Positions 18,509 to 27,149 of a DNA stretch of 64,000 nt are shown piece after piece. Source of the DNA: Gracilibacillus massiliensis (lineage in GTDB: Bacteria; Bacillota; Bacilli; Bacillales; Amphibacillaceae); NCBI RefSeq assembly GCF_001458115.1, contig NZ_CZRP01000013.1, forward strand, positions 62,001 to 126,000, written 5' to 3'. The number at the start of each line of letters is the position of its first letter. The stretch's first letter is position 1. Below the pieces are notes generated by a model. It was given only the letters and a program-made list of their open reading frames with translations. It was not told the DNA's origin and did no database searches. Made by a program: the position numbers and the translations under genes.

Positions 18509-18554
18509 AAAATCCCAACGATATCGAATCAATTCGAATAATCGTTGGGATTTT
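18509..18554 (-). terminator. Terminator of the sulP-uspA operon
   Basis: Long stem starting AAAATCCCAACGAT and ending ATCGTTGGGATTTT, AT-rich at the tip. Member of the same terminator family as those at 9002, 26861, 29421 and 53947. Confidence 0.75.
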
Positions 18555-18593
18555 TCTAATTTTAACATTCTTTTGGCCAAGCCTCTATATTAA

Positions 18594-19010
18594 TTATTTA
18601 ACGATCAATACTGGACATTGGACTCTTTTGGCGATCTTATGACTAACACTACCTAAGATCATAGTTTGTACTTTGTTTAAACCACGACTACCAACAACAA
18701 CAAAATCATATTCATTATTGTTCGCAAAATCAACAATTGCTGGACCTGGTTCACCATGGACAAAATGTGCTTCACATTCTAAATCGGCTGATTCGATTAC
18801 TTCTATGATAGGCTTCAATTTTTGTTCTCTTTCTTTTTTTACCTCATATTTATCTAAACCGTGTAAGACATCTTCTTTTGAAGTCTTGCCATCCACTGCA
18901 TAGACAATATCAATTTTACCTTGATCTATCTGAGCTACTTTGACAGCATGGGAAGCGGCACGAATCGAGTGATCAGACCCATCGGCTGCAAGTAATACTT
19001 TTTTATACAT
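18594..19010 (-). CDS. Universal stress protein, UspA family
   Basis: 138 residues, one Usp domain: the start VLLAADGSDHSIRA and the ATP-binding loop VVGSRGLNKVQTMILGSVSHKI with G-x2-G-x9-G(S/T), which indicates the nucleotide-binding type. A GAGGTG ribosome binding site precedes the ATG. It follows the SulP transporter gene by 20 bp and is surely co-transcribed; Usp proteins paired with SulP carriers may regulate transport, though this is inference. Confidence 0.93.
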   Translation of the reverse strand: MYKKVLLAADGSDHSIRAASHAVKVAQIDQGKIDIVYAVDGKTSKEDVLHGLDKYEVKKEREQKLKPIIEVIESADLECEAHFVHGEPGPAIVDFANNNEYDFVVVGSRGLNKVQTMILGSVSHKIAKRVQCPVLIVK

Positions 19011-19030
19011 ATTTACACCTCACCTACCTA

Positions 19031-20491
19031 TTAATGACCAGAAGCTTTCGATAAACCGCCGATTTTTTTCTTTAATGATTTACTTTCGGCATTTAATCCT
19101 ACATATTCAACTTTAACATCATTTTGTTCGAATTTCGACTCGATTTTATCTAGGGCTCCAATTGCTGAATCATCCCATAAATGAGCATTAGTCAAATCGA
19201 TTTCAACTTCTTCTAATTGTTCATTAAAATTAAACTTAGCTACTAAATCATTTACAGATGCAAAGAATATTTGACCATCTACTTTATATGCTTTCTTTTT
19301 TCCTTTTACCATTACAATTTGTGTTACAGTAACTTTCGAAATTTTAGCCGCAAAGAAAATGGCACTCAATAAAACACCTGTTAAAACACCGATCGATAAA
19401 TCATGTGTCACGACTACAGTTAAAACTGTGATAACCATAACCACTGCATCCGTTCTCGGGATTTTGTGAAGGTTTTTAACAGATGACCAATCAAAAGTAC
19501 TAATGGAAACCATAATCATAACACCCGCTAACGCTGCCATCGGTATTTGAACAACTAATCCACCTAACACAATGATTAGAAACATTAGAAAAACACCTGC
19601 AACCAATGTCGACAACCTACCATTACCACCAGATTTCACATTAATAACGGACTGTCCTATCATTGCACAACCTGCCATACCACCAAAGAACCCTGAAACA
19701 ATATTAGCAATGCCTTGTCCACGACTCTCTTTATTCTTATCACTCTCAGTATCTGTCATATCATCTACTATATTTGCTGTCAGCAATGATTCTAGTAAAC
19801 CAACGACTGCTAAAGATAACGAATAAGGAAAAATAATTGCTAATGTTTCAAACGTTAATGGGATGTCAGGCAACAAGAATACCGGAAGTTCAGAATTTAA
19901 ATTACCTAAATCCCCAACTGCTCGAATATCAAACCCGAAATAGAGTACTATTGCTGTAACAACAATAATCGCCACTAAAGTAGAAGGTACTACTTTCGTT
20001 ACTCTTGGAAAAATATATATTATAGCTAATGTTAATCCCACTAAACCATACATTATCCAACCTTCGCCTTCAAAATGTTGCAATTGTGCTGTGAAAATGA
20101 GTATAGCTAGTGCGTTAACAAATCCTACCATTACCGAACGTGGTACAAACTTCATAACTGCCGCTAATTTAAATACACCGAACAAAATCTGTAATACCCC
20201 AGTTAAGATCGTAGCTGCAAGTAAATACTGCAAACCATGATCTGCAACTAGTGTAATCATTAATAATGCCATTGCACCTGTTGCAGCAGATATCATTCCA
20301 GGTCTTCCTCCTACGAATGCAATAACCACCGCAATACAAAATGATGCATAAAGTCCTATCATGGGATCTACACCAGCAATAATTGAAAAGGCAATTGCCT
20401 CTGGAATTAAAGCTAAGGCTACTACAATCCCGGCTAGTACGTCACCTCTGACGTTACCAAACCATGTTTCTTTAATTTTTGCTATGTTCAT
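19031..20491 (-). CDS. SulP-family inorganic anion transporter (SLC26-like, possible BicA)
   Basis: About 486 residues: 10-14 membrane segments covering residues 20-400, then a STAS domain at the C-terminus (about 410-480). [28 protein letters not shown] is the family signature, quoted here in part only as [11 protein letters not shown]. Substrate may be sulfate, bicarbonate or another anion; the SulP-UspA arrangement resembles BicA-type carriers, but no residue settles it. The frame is open upstream to 20572, but ATG 20491 follows GAGAGGTG with good spacing and aligns with the family start. A perfect palindrome sits 26 bp upstream. Confidence 0.88.
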   Translation of the reverse strand: MNIAKIKETWFGNVRGDVLAGIVVALALIPEAIAFSIIAGVDPMIGLYASFCIAVVIAFVGGRPGMISAATGAMALLMITLVADHGLQYLLAATILTGVLQILFGVFKLAAVMKFVPRSVMVGFVNALAILIFTAQLQHFEGEGWIMYGLVGLTLAIIYIFPRVTKVVPSTLVAIIVVTAIVLYFGFDIRAVGDLGNLNSELPVFLLPDIPLTFETLAIIFPYSLSLAVVGLLESLLTANIVDDMTDTESDKNKESRGQGIANIVSGFFGGMAGCAMIGQSVINVKSGGNGRLSTLVAGVFLMFLIIVLGGLVVQIPMAALAGVMIMVSISTFDWSSVKNLHKIPRTDAVVMVITVLTVVVTHDLSIGVLTGVLLSAIFFAAKISKVTVTQIVMVKGKKKAYKVDGQIFFASVNDLVAKFNFNEQLEEVEIDLTNAHLWDDSAIGALDKIESKFEQNDVKVEYVGLNAESKSLKKKIGGLSKASGH

Positions 20492-20516
20492 GAAGCACCT
20501 CTCTCTAAATTTTTGC

Positions 20517-20537
20517 TTCTCTGATCTTATCAGAGAA
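20517..20537 (-). promoter_or_regulatory. Perfect palindrome in the leader of the SulP gene
   Basis: TTCTCTGAT-CTT-ATCAGAGAA: 9-bp arms, 3-nt loop, no T-run behind it. It could be an operator or an mRNA hairpin just upstream of the ribosome binding site. No matching site was found elsewhere in the window. Confidence 0.5.
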
Positions 20538-20669
20538 ATTATCCGTCGTGAACAAAAGGAATGATAACACATTTCACATTTTCGACAAAACTTGATGTAA
20601 ACGTATACATCACACTAATTCTTTACTATTCATCAATATACTCTTACTAACTCATCTTTTTATCAATTA

Positions 20670-20703
20670 AAAACTCGCATCCATAAATATAGATGCGAGT
20701 TTT
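20670..20703 (-). terminator. Terminator of the sCache chemoreceptor gene
   Basis: Perfect 12-bp stem AAAACTCGCATC/GATGCGAGTTTT with a T-rich tail on the minus strand. Confidence 0.87.
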
Positions 20704-20708
20704 GGTCT

Positions 20709-22475
20709 TTATTTTTTTAAACGAAAACGTGCAACAATTTCTTGCATTTCTAATGCTAATTGATCTAATTGTTTAGCCTGGCCAGATACTTCTTCCATTG
20801 AACTGCTTGTTTGTTCAGCTGAGGCAGAAGTTTCTTCAATTCCTGCAGCAGATTCTTGTGAAGTCGAAGCAATTTCTTGGATGGATTCATTCATTTCTTC
20901 CGTTCGTGAAGAAACATTAGCTAAATTAGTCGTAATATTCTTCATACGGTCTGTCATGTTTTTAACAGAATGATTGATATCTGTAAATGTTTTTTGCGTT
21001 GTTATAATTTGGCTAGTACCTTGTTCTACTTCAGCATAACCTTTTTCTAGTGAATTAGAAACATTTGTTGATTCTGTTTGAATTCTTGAGACAATTCCAG
21101 TTATATCTGATACTGATTCGGAAACTTGTTCAGCTAATTTTCTAACTTCATCGGCTACAACAGCAAAACCTTTGCCATGTTCTCCCGCTCTTGCTGCTTC
21201 AATAGCAGCGTTTAAAGCTAAAAGGTTGGTTTGTTCTGCGATATCATGAATCACTGAAACTAAACGACCTATTTCTTGAGATTGTGAATCCAAGCTTCTC
21301 ACCTTCTCAACCGCTTCTTTCACAATATGATCAATTGTTGTCATTTGATTTGCTGACATTTGCATTAATTCAGTTCCAGATTCCGCTTTTTCTAATACCT
21401 CCACTGAAACGTTTCCTACATTAGTACCTTCTTTATTAGTCTCTAAAACTATTTCTTTAAAGTTCTCCATCATTTGCGACAATGAATTAACATGATCTGC
21501 TTGAACTTCAGCACCAGACGCTAATTCTTCCATAGTGGTAGTAACTTGTTCAGAACCTATCTTTACCTCATTAGATGATTTATTTAATCCGTCACTTTGT
21601 TGATTTAGAGAAACAGATGCTTCTGAAATATTAGTAATCATATTGTTTAAGCTATGTTGCATGTTATTCATTTCTGACGCTAGTGAAGCCAATTCATCCT
21701 TTGTTTTTACTTCAATAGGGGCCAAGCTTAAGTTTCCAGAAGCCAACTCTTTCATCCTATCTGTTACTAGTCCTAGAGGTTTAGTAATGCTTCTTGAGAA
21801 TATCCAGACAATTATAATACCGAGAATAATAAACAAAATGGTTATAAATATGATTTGATACAAGATGGTGTCTGCAGAAGAATTAAAGTCCATGAGGTAT
21901 GTACTTGAGCTAATCACCCACCCCCACTCCTCATTATATTCTGTATATACTACTTTTTCTTCAACTGCATTTTCATTATTTGGTAAGGGCCAATCGTAAT
22001 AAACATAACCCCCACTGTTATTCATTGCCTTATTTGTGATTTCTTGCATAAATAGATTTCCGGAAGAGTCGGTAGATTCCCATAGACTATCCCCTTCAAG
22101 ATTGGGATGTGCTAATAACATCCCTTGCTCATCTGTTATGTACGCATATCCATTATCCCCTAAATCAATTCGATCATTAATCGGTCGCGTTCCATCTGTA
22201 TTTTTCTCACCCAAAAGTGCTACCTTCACTTGTTCTTGTGCTTCCTCTAATGTAATGTTACCTTTTTCGACTTCTTTATTTAACGTATTAATCATTTCGT
22301 TTGTAAAAACTACACTATTACGTAGGTTAGTTTCCCCCAACTCATTTAGAGATCTTTCACTTTGCTGATAGGTAATATACCCTAATAATACTAATGGCAC
22401 AATTAACAATAACAGTGAAGTAATCATAAGCTTTTTTCGTACCGAGTGTTTAATTTCTTTGTTTTGTTTCTTCAT
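20709..22475 (-). CDS. Methyl-accepting chemotaxis protein, sCache sensor
   Basis: About 588 residues. Membrane helix (about 15-35), a single Cache domain with [20 protein letters not shown] and [12 protein letters not shown] (pieces), second helix, HAMP, and the signalling domain with the [21 protein letters not shown] tip (partly quoted). The Cache_2 class often senses small carboxylates. ATG 22475 lies eight bases from AAGGGG and is preferred to GTG 22484, which overlaps it. A candidate SigD promoter precedes it, agreeing with motility-linked expression. Confidence 0.93.
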   Translation of the reverse strand: MKKQNKEIKHSVRKKLMITSLLLLIVPLVLLGYITYQQSERSLNELGETNLRNSVVFTNEMINTLNKEVEKGNITLEEAQEQVKVALLGEKNTDGTRPINDRIDLGDNGYAYITDEQGMLLAHPNLEGDSLWESTDSSGNLFMQEITNKAMNNSGGYVYYDWPLPNNENAVEEKVVYTEYNEEWGWVISSSTYLMDFNSSADTILYQIIFITILFIILGIIIVWIFSRSITKPLGLVTDRMKELASGNLSLAPIEVKTKDELASLASEMNNMQHSLNNMITNISEASVSLNQQSDGLNKSSNEVKIGSEQVTTTMEELASGAEVQADHVNSLSQMMENFKEIVLETNKEGTNVGNVSVEVLEKAESGTELMQMSANQMTTIDHIVKEAVEKVRSLDSQSQEIGRLVSVIHDIAEQTNLLALNAAIEAARAGEHGKGFAVVADEVRKLAEQVSESVSDITGIVSRIQTESTNVSNSLEKGYAEVEQGTSQIITTQKTFTDINHSVKNMTDRMKNITTNLANVSSRTEEMNESIQEIASTSQESAAGIEETSASAEQTSSSMEEVSGQAKQLDQLALEMQEIVARFRLKK

Positions 22476-22510
22476 AGTTGTCACCCCTTGTATAATAATC
22501 CATAGTAACT

Positions 22511-22537
22511 ATATCGACATATAATTACTAAAATTAA
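22511..22537 (-). promoter_or_regulatory. Candidate SigD (motility) promoter for the chemoreceptor
   Basis: Minus strand -10 element GTCGATAT (7 of 8 with GCCGATAT) at 22511-22518, 15-bp spacer, and a weak -35 TTAA at 22534-22537. The same GTCGATAT occurs before the chemoreceptor at 51520. Confidence 0.55.
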
Positions 22538-22542
22538 ATAAA

Positions 22543-22577
22543 AATGAGCGGACCTTATTAATCATACTCCGCTCATT
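22543..22577 (-). terminator. Terminator of the holin-endolysin transcript
   Basis: Perfect 10-bp stem AATGAGCGGA/TCCGCTCATT, 15-nt loop, T5AT3 tail on the minus strand. Confidence 0.78.
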
Positions 22578-22675
22578 AAACAGAAAAATTAATACTCCGA
22601 CGGTATTACAGATGATTACACGCTAATAAGACTTCTTCATATTGCATTCAATTAAAGTTTTTTGAATAAGAACTT

Positions 22676-23539
22676 CTAGTTAAATAGTTTTTGCCATGTT
22701 TTTGGACCTACAATCCCGTCTATTATTAGATCATTTTGTCTTTGATATCGTTTAACTGCTTTTTCTGTCTCAGGACCAAATATACCATCTATTTGTGTTC
22801 TAACTTTCCGCTGAATAATACGTACCACTTCGCCTCTACTGTTTTTCCTTATAACACCTGGATAATTAGCGATTAATGTACTGGCCTTTTCTAACTTTTC
22901 AAAGGTAATCGGCCCCACAATTCCGTCTACTTTTATCCCTTGTGATTTTTGAAATGCTTTTACAGCGTTTTCTGTTTCTTTACCAAAGTTACCATCTGCT
23001 CCATAGCGATCTAAGGGAAATCCAATTCTCTTTAATGAATTCTGAACCTTTCTTACTTCACTCCCTTTATGACCTTTTTTAAGCAAGCCAGTGCTAGAAA
23101 ATTGATTCAAATAATGGATGGGATTAACAGTCGAAGATCGTTTATCTGAGCGGTAACCATAAGGTGGGGCCATCTCTACTTTTTTACGAACTTCAAAATG
23201 CAAGTGTGAACCTGTTACAAAACCTGTTCTACCTTGATAGCCAATTGTTTGGCCTTGTGAAACGACCTGGCCTTTTTTGACTGCTGTTGAATCTAAATGT
23301 GCATATAGTTGGGCACGATTGTTTTTATCTCGAATTAACACGACATTTCCATATCCACCTAGGCCTGTACCACTTTTCCCAAATCCGGAATAGATAACTG
23401 TTCCTCGTGTAAATGCTTTAATTGGGGCTCTGTGAGACTTCGCAAGATCAACTCCTGAATGAAAATCTCTGGAACCTCTAATCGGGTGTGTTCGGTATCC
23501 ATAAGAACTTGTAATACGATAATCTTGATACTTCGCCAT
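22676..23539 (-). CDS. Endolysin-like M23 peptidase with two peptidoglycan-binding domains
   Basis: 287 residues without a signal peptide. Residues 1-130 form an M23/LytM zinc endopeptidase: SSYGYRTHPIRG, zinc ligands in HSGVD and HLHFEV. Two PG_binding_1 repeats follow (about 150-215 and 220-287), each with the VRxxQxxL and GxVGPxTxxxL pattern (VDGIVGPITFEKL, IDGIVGPKTWQKL). It should cut peptide cross-links of peptidoglycan but needs help to leave the cell: the gene just upstream, 14 bp away, encodes a holin. Strong GGAGGT ribosome binding site. No capsid, tail or integrase genes are nearby, so this is an orphan lysis cassette, either a prophage remnant or domesticated. Confidence 0.9.
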   Translation of the reverse strand: MAKYQDYRITSSYGYRTHPIRGSRDFHSGVDLAKSHRAPIKAFTRGTVIYSGFGKSGTGLGGYGNVVLIRDKNNRAQLYAHLDSTAVKKGQVVSQGQTIGYQGRTGFVTGSHLHFEVRKKVEMAPPYGYRSDKRSSTVNPIHYLNQFSSTGLLKKGHKGSEVRKVQNSLKRIGFPLDRYGADGNFGKETENAVKAFQKSQGIKVDGIVGPITFEKLEKASTLIANYPGVIRKNSRGEVVRIIQRKVRTQIDGIFGPETEKAVKRYQRQNDLIIDGIVGPKTWQKLFN

Positions 23540-23553
23540 TTTCTTTACCTCCT

Positions 23554-23817
23554 TTAAAATTCTTCTCTATGAAATGTTTGTTTTACTATTTGATGACTAA
23601 ACACAGCCATTCCTGTTGCAATTACTCCTTCTGCAATAGATCTTGTATTCCATCCATATAAATTACAAGCAGCTAGGACTCCAATACCTAATAGTATCCA
23701 TACAATTAACCAATCAGGTAAAAATGGTGTTCTTTTACAGGCATACCCAATAAACCAAAGTGCTGGAACGATATAGTAGAAATCTTCTTGTAAGAAGTAC
23801 AAAAACTCTGTCATCAT
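23554..23817 (-). CDS. Phage-type holin
   Basis: 87 residues with about three hydrophobic helices (roughly 10-25, 34-52, 58-78), short N- and C-termini and a charged tail, the pattern of small phage holins. It would form membrane lesions that release the downstream endolysin. Starts ATG at 23817 or 23814 behind a perfect AGGAGGTG. Assignment rests on topology and on its position immediately before the M23 endolysin. Confidence 0.8.
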   Translation of the reverse strand: MMTEFLYFLQEDFYYIVPALWFIGYACKRTPFLPDWLIVWILLGIGVLAACNLYGWNTRSIAEGVIATGMAVFSHQIVKQTFHREEF

Positions 23818-24031
23818 CTGAACACCTCCTACAATTAGATTCGAGTCACTATACTACTAATGATTTTAAATAGCATGAGCATTACAAGGACTCATATTAA
23901 AATATGCAACATGGCTACATTGTGACTTGGCATTTGACATGGGTGTTCTGTTATTTCTATAATCAATTGAATGAATGGATAGGTGTCTTTAAATGTTGTT
24001 AATATTTGCATTTACTAAAAATTAACTTTAA

Positions 24032-24081
24032 GTAGATTAATTACAATATATTTAGGGAATAACAAGAATTAATTAATCTAC
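24032..24081 (+). promoter_or_regulatory. Inverted repeat upstream of the BCCT gene
   Basis: Perfect 12-bp arms GTAGATTAATTA (24032-24043) and TAATTAATCTAC (24070-24081) with a 26-nt spacer, in the 325-bp gap between the holin and the transporter. A TACAAT -10-like hexamer (24042-24047) overlaps the first arm, so binding of a regulator could control transport. The regulator is unknown. Confidence 0.5.
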
Positions 24082-24102
24082 ATAATTATAGGTGATTCAT
24101 GG

Positions 24103-24142
24103 AAGGGGGGACTATGTCAGCTCTCGTTTGACATAGGAATTT
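24103..24142 (+). promoter_or_regulatory. Leader hairpin and possible 5-codon leader ORF before the BCCT gene
   Basis: A strong GGGGGG ribosome binding site (24105-24110) serves not the transporter but a tiny frame at 24114-24131 (M-S-A-L-V-stop). That frame lies inside a perfect hairpin, CTATGTCA (24112-24119) with TGACATAG (24129-24136), and ends 11 bases before the transporter ATG, whose own AGGA is partly in the stem. This suggests translational coupling, but it may be chance. Confidence 0.4.
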
Positions 24143-25999
24143 ATGAAAACTAAAGAAAGAATAAATGAGAAAGTAGGTAAGGTGGGAATTGTTTTTATTA
24201 TTTCTACCATCTTAGTTACAGTTTTTGTGTTATGGGGAGCCTTTTCTCCAAATTCGCTTAATGAAGCTGCCAATTCAGGATTATCTTGGATGATTACTAA
24301 TTTTGGTTGGTTTTATATGCTAATCACCGCGTTATTCGTCCTCTTTGTTATCGTATTAGCAGTGAGTCCTTACGGTAAAATCCGTTTAGGAAAACCTGAT
24401 GACAGGCCTGAGTATTCATGGTTTTCTTGGATTGGAATGTTGTTTGCTGCGGGTATTGGTGTTGGCTTCGTCTTTTGGGGAGTTGCCGAACCGCTCCTAT
24501 ACTATATGGATCCGCCGTTAGGTTATGACCCAGGTACTAGAGAGTCAGCACTAGCCGGCTTACGTTACGGTTCCTATCATTGGGCATTACATCCATGGGC
24601 AATCTTTTCAATTGTTGGTATGACGCTGGCCTATGTTCAATATCGAAAAGACAGACCTGCTCTTATCAGCTCTGCTTTTTATCCTGTTCTCGGTGATAGA
24701 GTAAACGGTTGGGCCGGTAAGACCATTGATACATTAGCAGTATTAGCTACATGTACGGGGGTAGCTACTACATTTGGTTTAAGTGCGATGCAAATTACCG
24801 GGGGATTATCACATATTACACCAATACCTAATTCGCCGTGGACACAGCTCGTCATAATATCAATTGTTACTGTCTTATTTATGCTTTCCGCTGCTCGCGG
24901 CCTTGATCGAGGAATTAAGATATTGAGTAATATCAACTTAGTCGTTGCTGGTCTTTTATTATTGTTCGTCATCATTGTAGGCCCTACCTTGTTTATCGCA
25001 GAAAGTTTTGTTACGACACTTGGTGGTTATCTAACTAATGTAGTGCCTATGGCATTAACATTAACACCTTTTTCCGAAAGTGAATGGTTAGGAACAAACA
25101 CTATTTTCTTCTGGGCATGGCATATTTCTTGGGCGCCATTTATGGGAATCTTTATTGCACGCATTTCAAAAGGTAGAACCATTCGAGAGTTTATGGCTGG
25201 AGTACTAATTGTTCCTGCTTTACTAGCCATTATATGGTTTACAACTTTTGGTGGTACAGGGTTAAATGTGGAAATGTATGGTGCAGGAGGATTAGCTGAA
25301 TTAGTTAATTCTGATGTTGAACTTGCTTTATTTGCTATGTTAGCTGAATTACCATTAAGTGTGATCACTAATACATTAGCGATTATTTTAATTCTAATCT
25401 TCTTTATAACTTCTGCGGACTCGGCTTCTTTTGTACTTGGATCAATGACTTCTAACGGAGATCTGGAGCCTAAAACATGGGTGAAGTTAGTATGGGGATT
25501 TCTAATTGCGGGTGCAGCAAGTGTACTACTCTTTAGCGGCGGTGGTGGTTTAAATGCATTGCAAACCGCTTCAATAATTGCAGCTTTACCGTTTGCAATT
25601 GTCATGGTTTTAATGATTGTTTCTGTCCTGATCACTTTAGGAAAGGATTGGCAAATTGATCGTAACCTTCGCCGCAGAAAACGTGAAGATAGGGTGAAAG
25701 GTGAATTCAAGAATGAGTTCAAAGACGAATTTAAAGATGACTTTAAAGAAGATTTTAAAGATGATTTCAAAGACGAATTCAAGGATGAAATGAAAGACGA
25801 GTTTAAAGATGACTTTAAGGAAGACTTCAAAGAAGATATCTACAAAGAGATGAAAAATGACTTCTATGATGATTTTAAACATAAAATATATGATGAAATG
25901 AAAGATGAATTGTATGATGACTTCAAAGAAAAAATTTACGACGATATGAAGGAAGAAATAAAGGAAGAAATTGCAGAAGATGATCGACCAAATAAATAA
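24143..25999 (+). CDS. BCCT-family betaine/choline/carnitine transporter with long FK(D/E)(D/E) repeat tail
   Basis: 618 residues. Twelve membrane segments over about residues 15-505, with WGVAEPLLYY, HWALHPWAIFSIVG and the WAPFMGIFIARISKGRTIREF signature (in part), i.e. a sodium-coupled uptake system for compatible solutes such as glycine betaine. The last 100 residues (from about 515) are extraordinary: eleven consecutive 4-residue units of type D/E-D/E-F-K, then looser IYDEMKDELYDDFK units. It is highly charged and almost certainly helical. Typical BCCT proteins have short charged tails; in BetP the C-terminal helix is the osmosensor, so a regulatory role is likely (inference). The DNA of the tail is a degenerate 12-bp tandem repeat. 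Confidence 0.93.
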   Translation: MKTKERINEKVGKVGIVFIISTILVTVFVLWGAFSPNSLNEAANSGLSWMITNFGWFYMLITALFVLFVIVLAVSPYGKIRLGKPDDRPEYSWFSWIGMLFAAGIGVGFVFWGVAEPLLYYMDPPLGYDPGTRESALAGLRYGSYHWALHPWAIFSIVGMTLAYVQYRKDRPALISSAFYPVLGDRVNGWAGKTIDTLAVLATCTGVATTFGLSAMQITGGLSHITPIPNSPWTQLVIISIVTVLFMLSAARGLDRGIKILSNINLVVAGLLLLFVIIVGPTLFIAESFVTTLGGYLTNVVPMALTLTPFSESEWLGTNTIFFWAWHISWAPFMGIFIARISKGRTIREFMAGVLIVPALLAIIWFTTFGGTGLNVEMYGAGGLAELVNSDVELALFAMLAELPLSVITNTLAIILILIFFITSADSASFVLGSMTSNGDLEPKTWVKLVWGFLIAGAASVLLFSGGGGLNALQTASIIAALPFAIVMVLMIVSVLITLGKDWQIDRNLRRRKREDRVKGEFKNEFKDEFKDDFKEDFKDDFKDEFKDEMKDEFKDDFKEDFKEDIYKEMKNDFYDDFKHKIYDEMKDELYDDFKEKIYDDMKEEIKEEIAEDDRPNK

Positions 26000-26122
26000 T
26001 TTTCACTCTCACTTTTGCAAAATCATATTTCATACTATTAATACACCTATGTAAGCAAAATCCTTTCTTGAATGCAAAATATATGTAAAAATAGGATACA
26101 AGTTTAAGTGAGGTGTATTAAT

Positions 26123-26824
26123 ATGCAAATTGAAATATGGTCTGACTTTGTTTGTCCCTTCTGTTATATTGGCAAACAAAGATTAGAGCAAGCACTAGAA
26201 AGATTTCCTGAAAAATTAGATGTATCTATACAATACAAAAGTTTTGAATTAGACCCCAATGCTCCTAAATATAGTGGGAAAAATATACACGAAGCACTTG
26301 CTGCGAAATACAATATGTCATTAGAGCAAGCGAAACAAGCGAATCAACAAATTGCAGAACAAGCAAAATCAGTTGGTCTTGAATTCGTTTTTGATACGAT
26401 GAAACCAAGTAATACGTTCCATGCGCATCGTATTAGCAAATATGCAGCAACAATCAACCGTGAAGCGGAATATGTTAATACCATGTTATATCATTATTTT
26501 ACTTTATCTAAGGATCTTAGTGACCCTAATACATTACGTGCTATTACCAATGATATTGGTTTTGATTTGGATCAAGTCAATAAAATTTTAGAAGATGACT
26601 CATTATATGCAGATCAGGTTAGAAGTGACCAGGAAGAAGCTAACAAATTAGGAATTACAGGTGTTCCTTTCTTTGTAATTAATAAAAAATATGCTATTTC
26701 TGGTGCACAACCGATTGAAACTTTTATGCAAGCTATCGAAAAAGTAGTTGAAGAAGAAAATCAAGAGTTAGAGAGTTTGAATATAAAGCAAGGAAGTTTT
26801 TGTGACGGTGACAACTGCAATTAA
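26123..26824 (+). CDS. DsbA-family oxidoreductase (FrnE-like)
   Basis: 233 residues, a thioredoxin fold of the DsbA/FrnE type: IWSDFVCPFCYIGK gives the CPFC redox motif, FNSHRxS-like NTFHAHRISKYA and the cis-Pro loop GVTGVPFF-type GITGVPFFVI. No signal peptide, so cytoplasmic. The C-terminus carries two extra Cys (FCDGDNC). The frame is open from GTG 26108, but GAGGTG lies just before ATG 26123, which matches the family start. Probably a disulfide oxidoreductase in oxidative stress. Single gene with its own terminator. Confidence 0.9.
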   Translation: MQIEIWSDFVCPFCYIGKQRLEQALERFPEKLDVSIQYKSFELDPNAPKYSGKNIHEALAAKYNMSLEQAKQANQQIAEQAKSVGLEFVFDTMKPSNTFHAHRISKYAATINREAEYVNTMLYHYFTLSKDLSDPNTLRAITNDIGFDLDQVNKILEDDSLYADQVRSDQEEANKLGITGVPFFVINKKYAISGAQPIETFMQAIEKVVEEENQELESLNIKQGSFCDGDNCN

Positions 26825-26860
26825 TTTATGAAGGTCTGACAGAAGCACCTTCCACTTAAT

Positions 26861-26911
26861 AAAATCCAAATGATTATCGAATTTTGACGATATCATTTGG
26901 ATTTTTTTTAT
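26861..26911 (+). terminator. Terminator of the DsbA-family gene
   Basis: Stem AAAATCCAAATGAT.../...ATCATTTGGATTTT followed by T8. Same terminator family as beside the palindromic elements, here without the element. The remainder of the gap to 27149 holds only a TATAAT (27028-27033) as a possible promoter of the next gene. Confidence 0.85.
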
Positions 26912-27149
26912 GAAAAAATCAGGAAAGTGCTCATAAACAAACATGACAACAAATCATACTAAAGTACTAATTTTTGATTAAAAAGAATAAATTTACATTT
27001 CTTATCGTTTAAAATGATTAAACGTGTTATAATCATATTGAACTATTTCTTACAGATTAATTTTTCTAATGCGTTACGAATAACATGACTAAATTATTAC
27101 TTTTATTTGAAAGCCTTTTCTTGAAAAACAAAGATGCGGAGGATGAATC

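Noticed and set aside
22676-23817. Complete prophage
   Set aside because: Only holin and endolysin are present; flanks are a chemoreceptor and a BCCT transporter, with no integrase, structural genes or att-like repeats seen.
25027-25882. Long antisense frames opposite the BCCT C-terminus
   Set aside because: They mirror the 12-bp repeat that codes the FK(D/E)(D/E) tail; low complexity, no ribosome binding site.
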